64,000 nt of DNA, taken from assembly GCA_001792895.1 (NCBI GenBank), contig MARA01000015.1:372001-436000 (forward strand). Direction: 5' to 3'. Numbering within the stretch: position 1 is the stretch's first letter; the number at the start of each line of letters is the position of its first letter. Source of the DNA: Lentinus brumalis. Its lineage: Eukaryota > Basidiomycota > Agaricomycetes > Polyporales > Polyporaceae. The notes below the pieces were generated by a model. It did no database searches. It was not told where the DNA came from and saw only the letters and a list, made by a program, of their open reading frames with translations. The position numbers and the translations under genes are program-made. Of this stretch, positions 22,588 to 34,862 are shown piece by piece.

Positions 22588-25500
22588 TCAACCCCGCATA
22601 ACCCGCATCCCAGCGAGCTCAGCATGAGTAGCATACACGCCCACCGAGATCCCAGCCACTGGCAGCCTCACGATGCCCTCCCCATACTCATGCTCCCCTC
22701 CAGCCGCACTCCCGCTCGCCCTGCGCTTCTGCGCCTGCATCTGACGCACCGCCGCCCGTCTCGCCGCCGCCACCTGCGTATCTCCGAGCGGCTGCTCGCG
22801 CTGGCGCGAGCGCGAGCGTTCCTTGCCCTCGCGCATCAGCTCCACCTTCTCGGGGCGGCTCTTGCGCCCGACGAGCGGCGCAGGGTCTGTGGGCGACACG
22901 AGTGCATTCGCGGGAGAAGGGAGCGAGGTAGGGTTGCGTCGGCCGGCTGTAGGCACCCCCGCAGGACTGTTCGGGAGAGAGCGCGCACCGACCGAGGGAG
23001 ACGGGATGGGCGTGAGCGGCGACGACGAGCGCATGAGCACGTCGACCGCGCTCTGCATCTGCATCTGCGAGCTCGAGGCGGCCTGCAGTTGCGGCAGGTT
23101 CTTCGTGTCGACCCTCGGCCTCGACTTCCCCTTCGCGCTGGGCTTGTCCGAAGACGACGATGGCGACGAGGCTCCCGACGCCGCAGCGTGAGCCTCGACC
23201 TTCGCAGCTCGCGCGCCACGCTTGTGCTGGCCCCGCCGCGACTCCTTCGGGTACTCGCAGGGGAGACCGCGACGCGTGCATTGGCTATAAATGGCCACGT
23301 GTCAGTTACCGCCAACGATCCAGAGCAGACAGATACTCACTTGCATCGCTGAGGTCCACCAGGAGGAGGCGGGCCACATGCGATCTTGCGCTCACGACAG
23401 AAGAGGCACGCCATGATCGGCTTCTTCTTCTCGGCCTCCTTCCCGGTGTCAACGCTCGGTGCAGTCGCCACCGCCATATCGAGCTTGAACATCGCCTGCC
23501 CGGACGCCGGACCGTCGTTGGGAGCGGGCGCGGGGTTAACGACGGGGACGGGGACAGGCACAGACGGAGGCGGGGGAATGACGTGGCTGTCGGCCGAGTC
23601 GGCTGAGATGGGAGCAGCGATCCTGCGTGGACGACCGCGAGCTTTCTTGTGCGCGGCGGTATCGGCCGGAGCTGAAGACGGTGGCGACGCAGATCCTGAT
23701 GCAGCAACTTGATGTTGGGGTGAGCTTGCTGACGCAGGCGCAGGCGTCTCCAATGTTTGCGTCTCGGTCTGGGTGCGCGGCTGCGGCGTGGGGGCAACAG
23801 AGAGCCCATCGGCGGTGGCGATGAGCTCTTGCGTTTGGCCGGGAGCGTGGATGCCGAGTGCACAGCGGGACGCGGCTTCGGCGAGAGCGGCGTGATCGCG
23901 CCTTCGAGCGTGTAGCTACGTGTGGGACCGGCGGGTAGCGGACGCATGGTGTGAAGCGACGCGAGGGGGTACGCGTCGGACATTGCGACAGGGTATGACG
24001 CGTCCGGGCTCATGGGGGCGTCGACGTACATGCCGGGCGAGTATGGGTGCGGGTATGCGGGGACGAGTTCAGCGGAGGATTGCGATGGTGGGGCCGGAGA
24101 GTAGCAGTCTGGGGGTTGCGGGGGGTAGAACTGCGCAAGAGAGGTTATATATGAGCACATGAAGGCGCTTAAGAAGAGGGTCGATCGAAAGGAGATGTGT
24201 TGAATAGTCTTCATAGACCAACTCTCCGTCGAATGACAGAATGCACACAGCGTGCGGGAGTGGTTAGGGCACGGCTCACTTTCGGTGGCGTCTTGGGGAC
24301 ACTGCGTATACACTATGCCGCAATGGGTAGCCGCACAGGACGCGGCATGCCCACGCGGTCGCTCGTTTGGCAGTGATGGCTCGCTCGCTGTGGTATGGCG
24401 CGGGACCCTTGCGAAGTGTGGCAAGAGCTACCACGACCGGCGCGGCTGTGAGCCTGAGCACTCATACGCGACGTAGGCGAGCTGCCTTCGCTTCCCCAGT
24501 GCGACGCAGCTCGAGACACATCGCCAATGCGGCGGAACCTACAGCATGTCTGCGGGACAATTCCACGAAGAGACGAGCGGCGGACGTCCATCGCCAACGT
24601 CTGCGACCAGCGCATGCGCTGGCCACAGATATCCGCGTAGTGAAGTCCCTCGACGACACTTCACTTCTGAAGCGTCTCATGCAGAGTCTCGCCGCGGAAC
24701 AAACTAGGACGGGACAAGGACTCGAACGCCCGGGACATCGTAACTTCGGGACAGGTGCGAGCACCAGCGTCAGCAAATTGGACGCGGCCGCGGAACGCAC
24801 TGCATAGGAGGACTGTGATGCGCCAATGGCTCGTCCAGGGAGAGGAGAACGGAAACAAGAGGAGCAGGGCGTCCGGCATCGACGCAGTCACAATGCTTCT
24901 CGATGGGGAGGCGAGGCCGCGAGCGGACGCAACAGCTCGGAAGAGGTAGAAAGGAAGAAAGAAAGACTCACCCCAGCCGCGTTCGCCCAGTTCTGCGTAG
25001 CCCCCTCGTCAGCGTACTGCACCGGGTACGGCTGCTCGACGAAGTCGTGCTCCATCTCCTCCTGCTTGCACTCGTGCATGGGCGCGTCGACGGGGGACTG
25101 GACGGTCTCAGGCTCCTCGGTGTACCGGGGGTAGTAGTACTCCCGCAGGCGTTGCGTATCCGAGTCGGACGGGGTATCTTCGCTCACCCACATGGCCGAG
25201 TCTTCAGCTTCGGGGCTCTCCTCCTCTTCCTCCTCCTTGACAGGGACAGAGACACCCCGCTCCCCAGCGGAAGGGGCGACACTGATATCTTGCGCGTGCG
25301 CATGTGCGTGTGGGGGGCCCCACTGATGCTCGGGACGCGGCTGATGCGTCGGATGGGGAACGGGGTGGACTCGGGCATAGATTGAATGCTTCCCGAGACA
25401 ATCGGGGTCAGGAAGACGAGGGCGACATCGGGTAGGATAGAAGCTGCTCACCTGTACGTACTGCTGCGCGTGCTCAGGGTAGGACGATGATGGAGATGGG

Positions 25501-25991
25501 GCGAAGCTCGGGACGCGTGCATGCGGCGTCTGTGGGTGCCGGGAAGGGGTTCCGAAGGCTGCACCATCGAACAGCACTAGTCAGACTCGAAGTAAGGGAT
25601 GAGGGAAGGGGGAGGAGAGCGTTCGGTATACGGTATAGGTCGAGAGAAGACGTACCACCGTCAATCTGCGGGACGCGCGCGAGCGGCGTCTGTGATTGCG
25701 GAGCAGAGTTGGCGTACGCTACACCGTGGAAGACTCTCGGTCAGGATCTGTCGCGTATGGGGATGCGGTGAGTGGGCAGGAGGACGAAGACGTACTGGAG
25801 TCAAGCTGAGGCTGCTGGTATGGCGTGGGCTGATTGTGGCGCATGGCGCCCGGGATCATTCCCACAGGAATGCGAGAAGAGGAAGCGAAATTTGGCGGGG
25901 CCCGATGGTCGTCGTAGGGAGGAGGGCGCGACTCGAGGGCGGGGGGGAACTGGAAGAGGCCGGGGATGGTGGGTGGGCGAGGGTTGAGCAT
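22588..25991 (-). pseudogene. Zn2Cys6 transcription factor, copy C, frameshifted
   Basis: Same gene as copy B over its whole body: exons 25796-25991, the acidic exon(s) between 24972 and about 25570, 23341-24130, and 22588-23284. A run of 5 G at 23790-23794 (6 in B) shifts the frame in exon 23341-24130 just after PMGSLLPP. From there the reading becomes an Arg-rich sequence to a stop at 23306, and the AT-hook and zinc cluster would be lost. Downstream of the shift the original frame is intact (CLFCRERKIAC is still encoded), so the damage is very recent or is a base-calling error in a homopolymer. Upstream of 26052 the promoter is unlike that of A and B: this copy keeps the original C promoter. 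The first ATG at 25991 is the same MLNPRP start as in the other copies. Confidence 0.65.
24131..24971 (-). other. Expanded intron of factor C
   Basis: Copy of the long intron of B at 13290-14130, identical as far as compared. Its presence in both B and C but not in A shows that the insert predates the tandem duplication. Confidence 0.5.
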
Positions 25992-26029
25992 GGCTGAGTA
26001 CGAGAGGCCTGCGATGGGGGGATCGAGGA

Positions 26030-26052
26030 TCGGAGGCAGACGCGGGGGCACT
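26030..26052. repeat. Shared 23-bp junction at the right end of the duplication
   Basis: Third occurrence of the junction sequence. To its right the DNA is unique (aaagacgatagcg), unlike the continuation at 4369 and 15211. Confidence 0.85.
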
Positions 26053-29000
26053 AAAGACGATAGCGATCGCAAACGCAACGCAAACGTTCACGGAAGCAAA
26101 CCGCGGGGGCAAGAGCAGCAAGAGAGCAGCACACGCAGCGGCACTCTGGCCCAGATACTTAAGAGCATCCGAAAGAGGCTAAGTGCGAACGGCAGCGACC
26201 AGCACGTCCGCACAGGTCCGCACACGTGTTCTCGCTCGATCCCTCGGCTCTCTGCGCGCGGTTACTGTCCCTCCTCGTCCTCGTCCACTAGTCCTCTCTC
26301 GTCCCCTTCTTATCGCCTCCATCCCAGGCAGTCGTCTCTCCCAGCCCGTCGCCCTCCCCCGACGTTTCCACGCGCCTTCCCCGTCTCCTGCCGCCCTCCT
26401 CGCCCCCTCCGCCCGCCTCTCCCCCACCAGCCCGTCCCACTCGCCGCGCACCCGGACAGCACCTGCGCGCTGCCAATGCGACGCGGGCGCGTCCACACGC
26501 CCGATCCCTCCCACAACTCAATCAGATCCGGCTCCCATCCCCGTACATGACGCCTGCGAAGCTCGCAAGACGTAACACGCCCTAAAGCGTCCGCGACTCC
26601 CTCGCCCACTCGCCCTGCGTGCATCACCCCCTCCTGCCCACGCGACCGAATCGTCAATCCAGACCCACACCCCGACTGCACCCGCGCCCCTCGCATCTCG
26701 GCCCGCACCGCACCTGCTGCCTGCTGCCTGCTGCAGGCAATTACATTGCGTGGCTCTGGCTGGTGTCACTGTCAATGCGTGTCAGTGGTTGAGACTAAAC
26801 TGCGATAGCACCCCAAACGCTTCCAGCTCTCGCCCTGCGCTGTATGCGCCCCTTCGCGGAGTGCGGAGTGCAATGGGCATGACGTGCATGTGCGCACACT
26901 TTGTCCGCTAATCTGCTGCTTCTCCAGCGACTCCCAAGCCCTCATTAGACTCATACAATAGCCCCAATTGCAAGTGAGCCAGCCCCGCAAGCAGTCCACC
27001 CGGTGCTCGAGGCTGCTATTCGCCCTGCGCAGCTCTATATGCATCCTTTAGCTCATCGTGAGGTTATCATCCCCGCTCATCCCCGTCGTATGACCTCCCT
27101 CTTCTTCGCGGAGGCGTGTGCACCGGATCTCCAACCACTCGCTCACACTCACGCTCACCCGATCCGTCCGCCAGGCCTCCAGAGCCAGCCGCAGCACGGA
27201 GAGTGGCAATGGGCAATGTCCCGTACACCCCGCGAACCCGAAGTCTGATCCTGCTCACTGCTGGGAGCTGCTGCCAATGTGCATTGGGCAAACCCCGGAC
27301 GCCACACCAGGGTCGACGACGCATTTTCGATGTATAGCAATTTCGATGGACTCGTACGTACTACGTACCGACGCGGGGCTAAACCGCGATCGTGCAATCG
27401 CAACCCACGCAGCGCCTCGCAGCCTCGCGCCTCGCGCCTCCCGGGCCCATCTACCATTCAACGTTCAACATTGTCAATCATTCCGAATCGCGAATCATGG
27501 CTGGAACGCCGCTACCGGACGCTCAGCCTGATCAGTGAAGAATGACAATCGCCCCATGACTGTGGCACGCCTCCAGTGCAGCAGCTGCCGCCCGCTCGAC
27601 CCGGAATTCGGGAATCGGGAGTCGGGAGTCGTAGCACACTAGCACACCAGTCATATGCAAAGTACGCGTACTAGTACGTGCCCGCCCTCCTCCGCATCAC
27701 TCAGTACTCAGTACTCAGCACTGACAGTCTGACACCACAGCGCACCCGTACAAGACCGTACGCGTGCCAGTGCCGGCATCATTCCACATCGCGACATCGG
27801 ATTCGCAATATCACAGTCGCGCGAGCCCGCTGCCCCAGGGCCGTGCCCGTGCCCGTTCCCGAGGCCCGACGTAAGTACGGTAACGTTTCTGCAGCGCACC
27901 GTTGACACCAACGACAGGGCTCCCGCAATCTGGCTCGCGAGGCGTAACGCGTTACCCCACCCCATTGTATGCGTCCGGGAGGGCGATTGCCCCGCCCAGC
28001 TCGCCGTGCGTTACCGTTCTCAGCTCGGAGCCTGCTGTCAGTGTGTGCTGTGCCTGACTCGATTCTCGAACGGGCAGCCGGCAGCCGGGAGACGTCGCTG
28101 GCACGGTTGCTGAGCCAGGAGCCTGCAGTGCTCCCCGTTCGAGCGGGCTTCCTGGCGTGATCCACGCCGCGATGCGCCGCGCGACTCCTGTCACCGTCAC
28201 CGTCACCGTCGCTGACACTGGCTACTGGCGAATTGCTATGTATTGACGTCGAGTACGTATGTGGCAACGCTCGACCTCCCTTGGGTCATGGCCATTGGCA
28301 GATGCAGATGCATGGGAAATCAAAAACGTATACAGCCAACCTGTCGGGTCCTGGCCGGTGGCCAGTGGCGGGGTCAGAGCGGGCTGCGAGCGGGCGGGTG
28401 GGCAGGCGGGCGGGTATCGAGTGCGTGCACGGTGCATCTCCCTGAAGTACTGAAGTCTGAGGCATCTGACATCGGGGATCCCGCGCAGGCCGATCAACGA
28501 GTTACGAGGCTATAGCATAGCATGTCGCATGTCGCATGATAGCACGTCGTACGTCGTACGTCGCATTTCCCGAGCCTGAGCTCGTTCGTGCACGTACTGA
28601 CAGCGACAAGTCATGACAGTAACAAGTAACAAGTATTGACACTAGTGGCGGGCGACGGGCCGCGGCACGGGGAAGGCGACGTCGGCATGCCGAGAGGGGA
28701 GGAATTCGACGTCCGCGCATGGACCCGCCGTGTTGGCGCGAGCGGTGAGCGATGAGCGGCGAGTAGGTTCGTGAGTTGGCGTGTGCCGTGGCTTGTGGCT
28801 AAGATGCTGACGTTCGGGGTATTTGTCCGCAGGGTGTGAACGACATACGGGCAGCCGCTGTTCTGTACTCTACGATGAACGAGGACGATGGACGATGGGA
28901 CGAGCTGCGTATATGCGTATACGCGTGCTCGGTGCTCCAGTCCCGACACTAGCATCCAACGTCACCGTCCGACCCGCGACGGACGTCTCACGCGTGCGCA

Positions 29001-32000
29001 CGGTCTGCCCTGGCAGCTGGAGCCCTGGACGCAGTACGATTATCGATATGAAGGGGCGGATACCGACCGAATACCGAATACCGAATGCCGCAACGCCCGC
29101 TCTCGACTCTCGACTCTCGACCCACGGGCTGCGTCTCAGCATAGCTCAGCATACGCTCCACCAGATCGTCCGCCGGCCGCCTTCTTCCTGCTTCCTGCTT
29201 CCTGCTTACTAGACCGCAGCACCGTCCGAATCCCGAGTGTCGCAATGCCCGCTCTCGACTCGCGCGGACTGGCTTCTGGCTTCTGGCTCCTGGCTTCTGG
29301 GGACACTCTATCGCCGACGACGTGCAGTACCAGTAACATGTACAGCGACCGGAAGACGGAAGATGGCGTTTTGGGACTTTCCACTTTGATCCCCGGGCCT
29401 TGAATGGGCAGTCCCAGGTCCCAAGGCCAGGGTGTCGTTGTCGTGGAGGCCTTGGGGTGGTGCCACTGCCCATGCTCGGTCTCCGCCAGGTCCTGGGTCC
29501 TGGACCGTGACTGTTTCCTTGTACTCCGGGAGCTCAGGCTGAGGCTCCACGTTCGGACGTGGTGTACTAGTACTAGTACGCGCGAGGTGCAGCCCTGCAA
29601 GCGTCGCACTAGCAGGACCGCCCCAACCGGACTCGGACGCAACCCGTCCAACCGATCAACCGTCTCGCATCGATGTTGCCGCGGTGTGGTTCTACCGTCA
29701 AGTATCGGATTCGTCTTCCTTCCTGTCCTCGCCTTCCTCCCGCGTCCGACAACGTTCGTTCGTCCGTTTGCCAGCTTCCCCGCGCCCCGCACTGGCACCA
29801 GACCGCGCTGGGGAGCATGCCTTGTCTTAAGATTTGATCGCCGAGTCCATATCTGGCCGCACAAACACAAGGTTCGCGGGGCACCGAGATACGGCCCCAG
29901 CTGGGTGCACGGTTCGTCCGAGCGACAATATTGTATCAAATCATGTGTTACGCCCGCCCGCTCACTCAACCGCTCAACGTTCGCTGGCGTCCCTCCGCAG
30001 GCCTCAAATTTTTGCTCGATGCTGCTCTTCTCGCGCGTCCTTCCCCGCTGCTCCGCGTCGCGAGTCGCGACGCAGGCCCCTGGACTCGCTCTCTTCGGCT
30101 TCTCGCGGACGTGCGACGTGCGACGTTGACAGGGACGTTGACAGCGGCGGTGACGATGTTGCGCATGCATGGACGTCCAGGAATCGGATGGGTTGCCTCC
30201 TTGGGCTTCGGCTGAATATGGGCTGCGACGTCAGCGACGTCTGAATGTCACGGTGCATTCGCTTCTACTTCTTTGCCAAGCCAGATCTAGACCGTCTGCG
30301 TTCGAGATTTGTGCGCCCATGCATGTCTGCATAACGAGGACGACGAAGCACGGTCGACAGAAGGCGCGGTGGAATGACCCCAAGGCCCCGTACGCGCAAG
30401 GCCGACACCCGTGATCTACTGGTCTCCTTCCCGCACGGTCCGCCCTCGTTCCAGCTGTCAGTCACTGGCTGACCGTCGTCGGACCTCGTCCCTCCCGGAC
30501 CCATGACCGCCGGCTTATTACTTGCACAGCGAACAGAAGAGCGGACGTGCGATCCCGAGTCGCGAGTCAAGGCGTCGAGGCCCGAAGTCGCACTTCACGA
30601 CGACGCTGTGTCACGGACGCTGCGTCTTCCGGAACCCTCTTTCATTGACAGCGTCGACGTAACGCGCCCACCCCCCTCCGAGTCCGCAGCGCTCGGACAA
30701 CGCACGTCCGGCGGAGGAGGAGGAGGGGACTGTATTGTATTGTATGTATACGCTGCAGGATGGCACGAGGGGGAGGGGAGCGCGTGCCGCGTGCCACAGC
30801 TTGAAGCGAGCTGCGGCGTTAGCAGTCAGTAAGTAAGGATGATACTTCAAATTCGGCACCCAGGTAGTAACCGTTTTGCTGAAGTCTGCGTCAGATTGAC
30901 AGATGCGCGTGTCTGCTTTGACATGCATGCATATTTGGTAGCAAGGGAGTCGGTCCTCCGACGCTCATCTTCTTTTTGGCGAGGCCGGGATGGATCGACG
31001 ACTGGGACTACGGGGCCAACGGACGGGCACCGAGAAGGGCTTCTTCTCTCGTCGGGCGCTGCGACGCGACTTGAAGCTTGAACCATCCCGCTCGTTACTC
31101 GTACTCTCCGTCCACACTTCACTTCATGGACCAGCAATTTCGAACCCTCGTCCGGACTGTCGTTCGCCCTCTCCCACATACTCGGCCACGCACCGTCGCA
31201 CATTTTATCCGGGCGGACGCAGATTCTAGGGCTCTAGGAGTCTGGGCGTGCGATGCGCGAGTGGTTCAAGCAGTTGGAGCCTCGAAGTCGCACAGGCGCC
31301 CCAGGGCGGGAGTCCGCCTTCCGCTCGGGTTGGTTCGCTGATCGTGCGCTGGAGTCTGGTCGTGTGCACGGGGCGCTGTCGTTGCTCGTACGGCATTGAT
31401 CAAGGGGATGGGACTCAGAGCCACCCACCTGGCGCGGGGCGCTGTCGTTGCTCGTACAGCATCGATCAAGGGGATGAGACTCAGAGCCACCCACCTGGCG
31501 TGCCAATAGGCTGGCATGGCGGCTCCATATGAGATTTGCATTCGACGGGCCCGGGAGCGGCGGGACGGGGGCCCGTTCATGAGCGCGGTTCGTGAAGTGA
31601 GTCGCAGAGCGGAGGTTCGCTCGGCCTCTCTCTTGCAGTGCATGTCCGCGGGCACCCGACTCATCGGCGGCAGTCGAGACCTCAACCTCGAGGGGCGTGG
31701 GGTGGTTCACAGTTGTGCTCGAGTTCAAGGGTTCTCCGCTCGTGAGTATGCGTATGAGGCGGACGCTCGCGCCTGACGTTCATGCTGCCGACTCACTCGG
31801 GAACCCCCACGAACGTCGAATGATCGTGGCTGCACTCGGACCCAGACTGGCTTCCGGACGACGGTTTGAATGTGATGATGTGGTCGCCCAATCAATTTGG
31901 CGGGGTGCCGCTGAGCGTCGAGTCGCAGCGCGGGGAGAAGCATCGCGTACGGCCCGGGCTGAGAGTGTCCGGTGCGGTGAAGGGCGGGTGGGGAACATAG

Positions 32001-34292
32001 AGTGCGTATCATGGTTTGAGTTCACTGGAACTAAGTGTATGGAACTTCCGGATGGTGCGCGTTAGCCCAGGCTTCGTGCGAACTCGAGAGAGAAATGACA
32101 TGGGCGGTCTGTACTGTCAAGCACGCACGCACCTGTAAGCTGTAAAGCTAACAGAGCTGGTCGTTTGCCTTCTTGGCTTTGGTGAATGTACTCACTGCCA
32201 GTGGCGGCGAAACAGCGACCCGGACACGAACGTCCCTCGCGCGGTCCTTCTCAGACGCAGACCCAGGCCCTAGCAGTCCGGGATCTTGCGCCCCGGTGCT
32301 GGTGCTGAAGCTTGGAGCCTGCCAGCGGCGTCGAAGCTTCTCCCGCAACCTTGCGTGCTGCGCCCGGTGGCGTCCTGGTATACTTTCATCCCAGAGACAC
32401 GCCAGCGTCGTGCGATGCGGGCACAGGGAAAGAGCTACGTACGCGGGTTATGCGACTGCTGCATCGGGCTCGGCTGTAGGGATTGTGCACAACATTATAC
32501 TTAGTACATACTTACGTGGGAGGCGCGAGATAGCCGTGAGGGTGTGGATCGGGGTCCGCTGGCTCGGTTTCGGTTCTGGACTAGACTCCTTCGATTCCTC
32601 GAGTGTGCATGCACCTGCTTGCTGTTTGTCCCCTCTAACGTCCGGTTCGAGGTTGAGAGCAGGCCGTCGCATCCTGGAAGGCTTGCTTCTGACCGGAATC
32701 AACTGTGGTATTGTTCTAAGGTGACCTCGACTCCCTCGGGAGCTGTTGTGCCCTGGGTCGACGGCCTGTCAGTGCGTAGGTTCAGGAATTCGAAGGTCGG
32801 CTGAACGTTGTTCACGACGCATGACGGGGACATGCACTTGCTTGTTGAGCTGAGTTGAGGCTTGAGAGCTTGACAGCCAGACACTGACGTCCGGGCCACG
32901 TACACCATTCCCGGACACGAGCAGCTTATAGCCGGTCTCCACCCTCGAATGTCCACAAGACGCGGCCAGCCTGAGCTAAGGACTGGCAGTCGAATGCGAT
33001 CCGTGCCCATGCGGCTATCTAACCAGCGTCCAACATGCCTACCCTGGCCTCGGGTATCTCCACCGCCGAAGATGTCGAGCGTCGAGCGCTGAGCGTCGAG
33101 CGTCGACGTTCGGGTCGCCTGAGACTCAGAGTGACAGGGGAGGCTGTACTCTATGACGATCGCCCCCGGTGGCCAGATAGCCGTGAGGGTAAGAATCGAC
33201 ATCCAGCTTGTCGGGTTTCGGTTCATTTGGGGGTTGGAGGGAGGATTAGTACGTCTGCTCGCGCCCGGGAACGGGTTTACGCTGCCCGCCGATGTCGCTG
33301 TCGAGTCGCTGCGTGCCGCTCGGGAGGAAGGTGCACTGGAACTCCATGCCGCACGGGAACCATATGAAGGCGATTGGGTCTCACGCTTTCTCCGGGGTCC
33401 ATGCCGGCGCAGGACGGAGCTCGCTCCTAGGCTCAGTATCCAGCGTCCAGGTTCTTACTCGGAGGAAGCGAGTGCTCTGCCGCCGGCCTGGACTCGGTCT
33501 GCAATTCAGCTCGACGTCGCTGCAGTTCACTTTGAATGGGCCCGCTCGCAGATCGCCGTCGTTATGTAGACTCGGCGTTGGACATGCATCGCGCCGGGTG
33601 CATCGGACAGCAGACTCCATGACTATCGGGCTCGTACTCGCAATACGGTGGGAGTCTTTGCAAATGGCGATCGAAAGAGGGCGGAAGAGGGCGCACGACG
33701 CACGTCCCGCGCATCTCCGGGAGGGTTAGGATCGGTATCCGAAGTTTCGGTGTGTCGGGTCCGTCCATCTGCGGTATCTTGGTGAGAACGAGGCCCAAGC
33801 GTACTTGGTGGTATGTCGTATCGTTGGACCGTACTAGCTTGTCAGAAAAGCCTTCTCAATGGGCGGTGTCCCTCGAGGCTCTCAGAACGTATCGGCCAGT
33901 TCCATGTTGGTTCCATGATGACGAAACCCGTGAGTACGAGTCTATGTGGATTAGCTGGTGTTTGTGAAGGCTAGAGACATACATACGGTATAATAGGCCC
34001 TGAGCCTGAGGAGGACGTCTTCTCCATCTTTCAAGGGACCGGTTCGAAGCGCACCGACACAACCACGAGGAGATCCTTTGCAGGTGGCCCACGCGGTTCA
34101 GGGCAAGTCTTCTGGCGTCTAGCACCCACTCCTCGAGTCTCCCACTTCTGCGCATTGCACGTGCGAGATAGCGCGATACATAAATGATGCGGAGGTGGTA
34201 CATGACAACGCTCAAGGTCTCAGAGAGAGCCTGAAGCTGCACATGATTTACACAAGGAGTCACCGGGGCCAACACATCTCGACGTCGGGAAG
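26053..34292. other. Long intergenic region, no confident gene
   Basis: The first 400 bp are the unique upstream region of factor C, with pyrimidine-rich tracts at about 26230-26460. Further on there are microsatellite-like runs: actctcg repeats near 29100, gaatacc repeats near 29070, gcttcct repeats near 29190-29210, ggcttct repeats near 29270-29300 and gtcgcat/gtcgtac repeats near 28525-28565. All reading frames are short or of biased composition. Between 32.5 and 33.8 kb three minus-strand segments share a loose peptide pattern (TPIHTLTAI, MSILTLTAI, IPILTLPEM), so an undetected gene with repeated exons is possible there. No RNA gene or inverted-repeat-bounded element was seen. Confidence 0.35.
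31371..31502. repeat. 66-bp tandem duplication, two copies
   Basis: The unit beginning gggcgctgtcgttgctcgta at 31371 recurs from 31437 with a few substitutions (for example acggcattg against acagcatcg). The period is a multiple of three, so the minus strand shows a repeated 22-residue block (RWVALS then PLI then AVRATTAPRA), but no surrounding gene is evident. Confidence 0.85.
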
Positions 34293-34862
34293 TCAAGAGG
34301 CAGGATCGTCGCCAGGCGAGGGACTGTCCTCTGGCGGTGACCACGGATGCTCCTGATCAACGGTCAGTCGGATATCCAGCACCGTCCTGTCGAAGTCACG
34401 TACCGCTGCGTAATCATTGAAGTCTCGGTACCAACCGCCCTGATCATCCGGCAGGACCGCGCGTACACGCTCAATGTCCTCCTTGACATCTTCGTATATC
34501 CGACATGCCGTGAGGTCAAGGTCGCGGGGCTCAAAGACCCGCATCGTTGCGAACGCAATGAATGGTATGACGTGATGTGCGGTGTCCTCAGGATCCTGAA
34601 CCGTTGCGCACCGCCTCGGGGACGTCGACACATCCGCCTCTTTCGCGATGTAACCAAGTACCCAATCCCTGATCTTCTCTATACGATCCGACATCTCGTC
34701 TGTCTTGTCAGCTGGCGGACTGAGATCGTCAGGAAGCGTGGACAACTTCTTGGACCCTTCGGGCTCCTGAGCTTTGACATGTATCGCCAATTTGATGACG
34801 TCCTCCGGTCCCATCCGGAAGCCGTAGTGCCATGTGCGAGGCCATGATTGAGGTCTGGCCAT
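34293..34862 (-). CDS. Unrecognised 189-residue protein, intact copy of a three-member local family
   Basis: Single open exon from ATG at 34862 (MARPQSWPRTWHYGF) to TGA. Conserved blocks shared with the copies at 36078-36584 and 47486-48001 are RTWHYGF near the N-terminus, LPDDLSP, ERVRAVLPDDQGGWYRDF and TVLDIRL. The protein is soluble, acidic and Asp/Glu-rich, with no signal peptide or membrane segment. I recognise no domain. Retention of the same blocks in three copies supports a real protein. The end differs from the copy at 36078, where the frame is lost. Confidence 0.65.
   Translation of the reverse strand: MARPQSWPRTWHYGFRMGPEDVIKLAIHVKAQEPEGSKKLSTLPDDLSPPADKTDEMSDRIEKIRDWVLGYIAKEADVSTSPRRCATVQDPEDTAHHVIPFIAFATMRVFEPRDLDLTACRIYEDVKEDIERVRAVLPDDQGGWYRDFNDYAAVRDFDRTVLDIRLTVDQEHPWSPPEDSPSPGDDPAS

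Larger units (their letters stand above)
15211..26052. repeat. Tandem duplication unit 2 (10,842 bp)
   Basis: Head-to-tail copy of unit 1 with two single-G differences (details under unit 1). The shorter G-run at 23790-23794 falls inside the coding exon of factor C; the longer one at 26016-26021 falls upstream of its start codon. Net length is unchanged because the two cancel. Confidence 0.9.

Noticed and set aside
26053..34292. Several 100-340 codon frames in the gene-poor stretch
   Set aside because: They overlap each other on both strands, lack motifs and follow simple-repeat composition.
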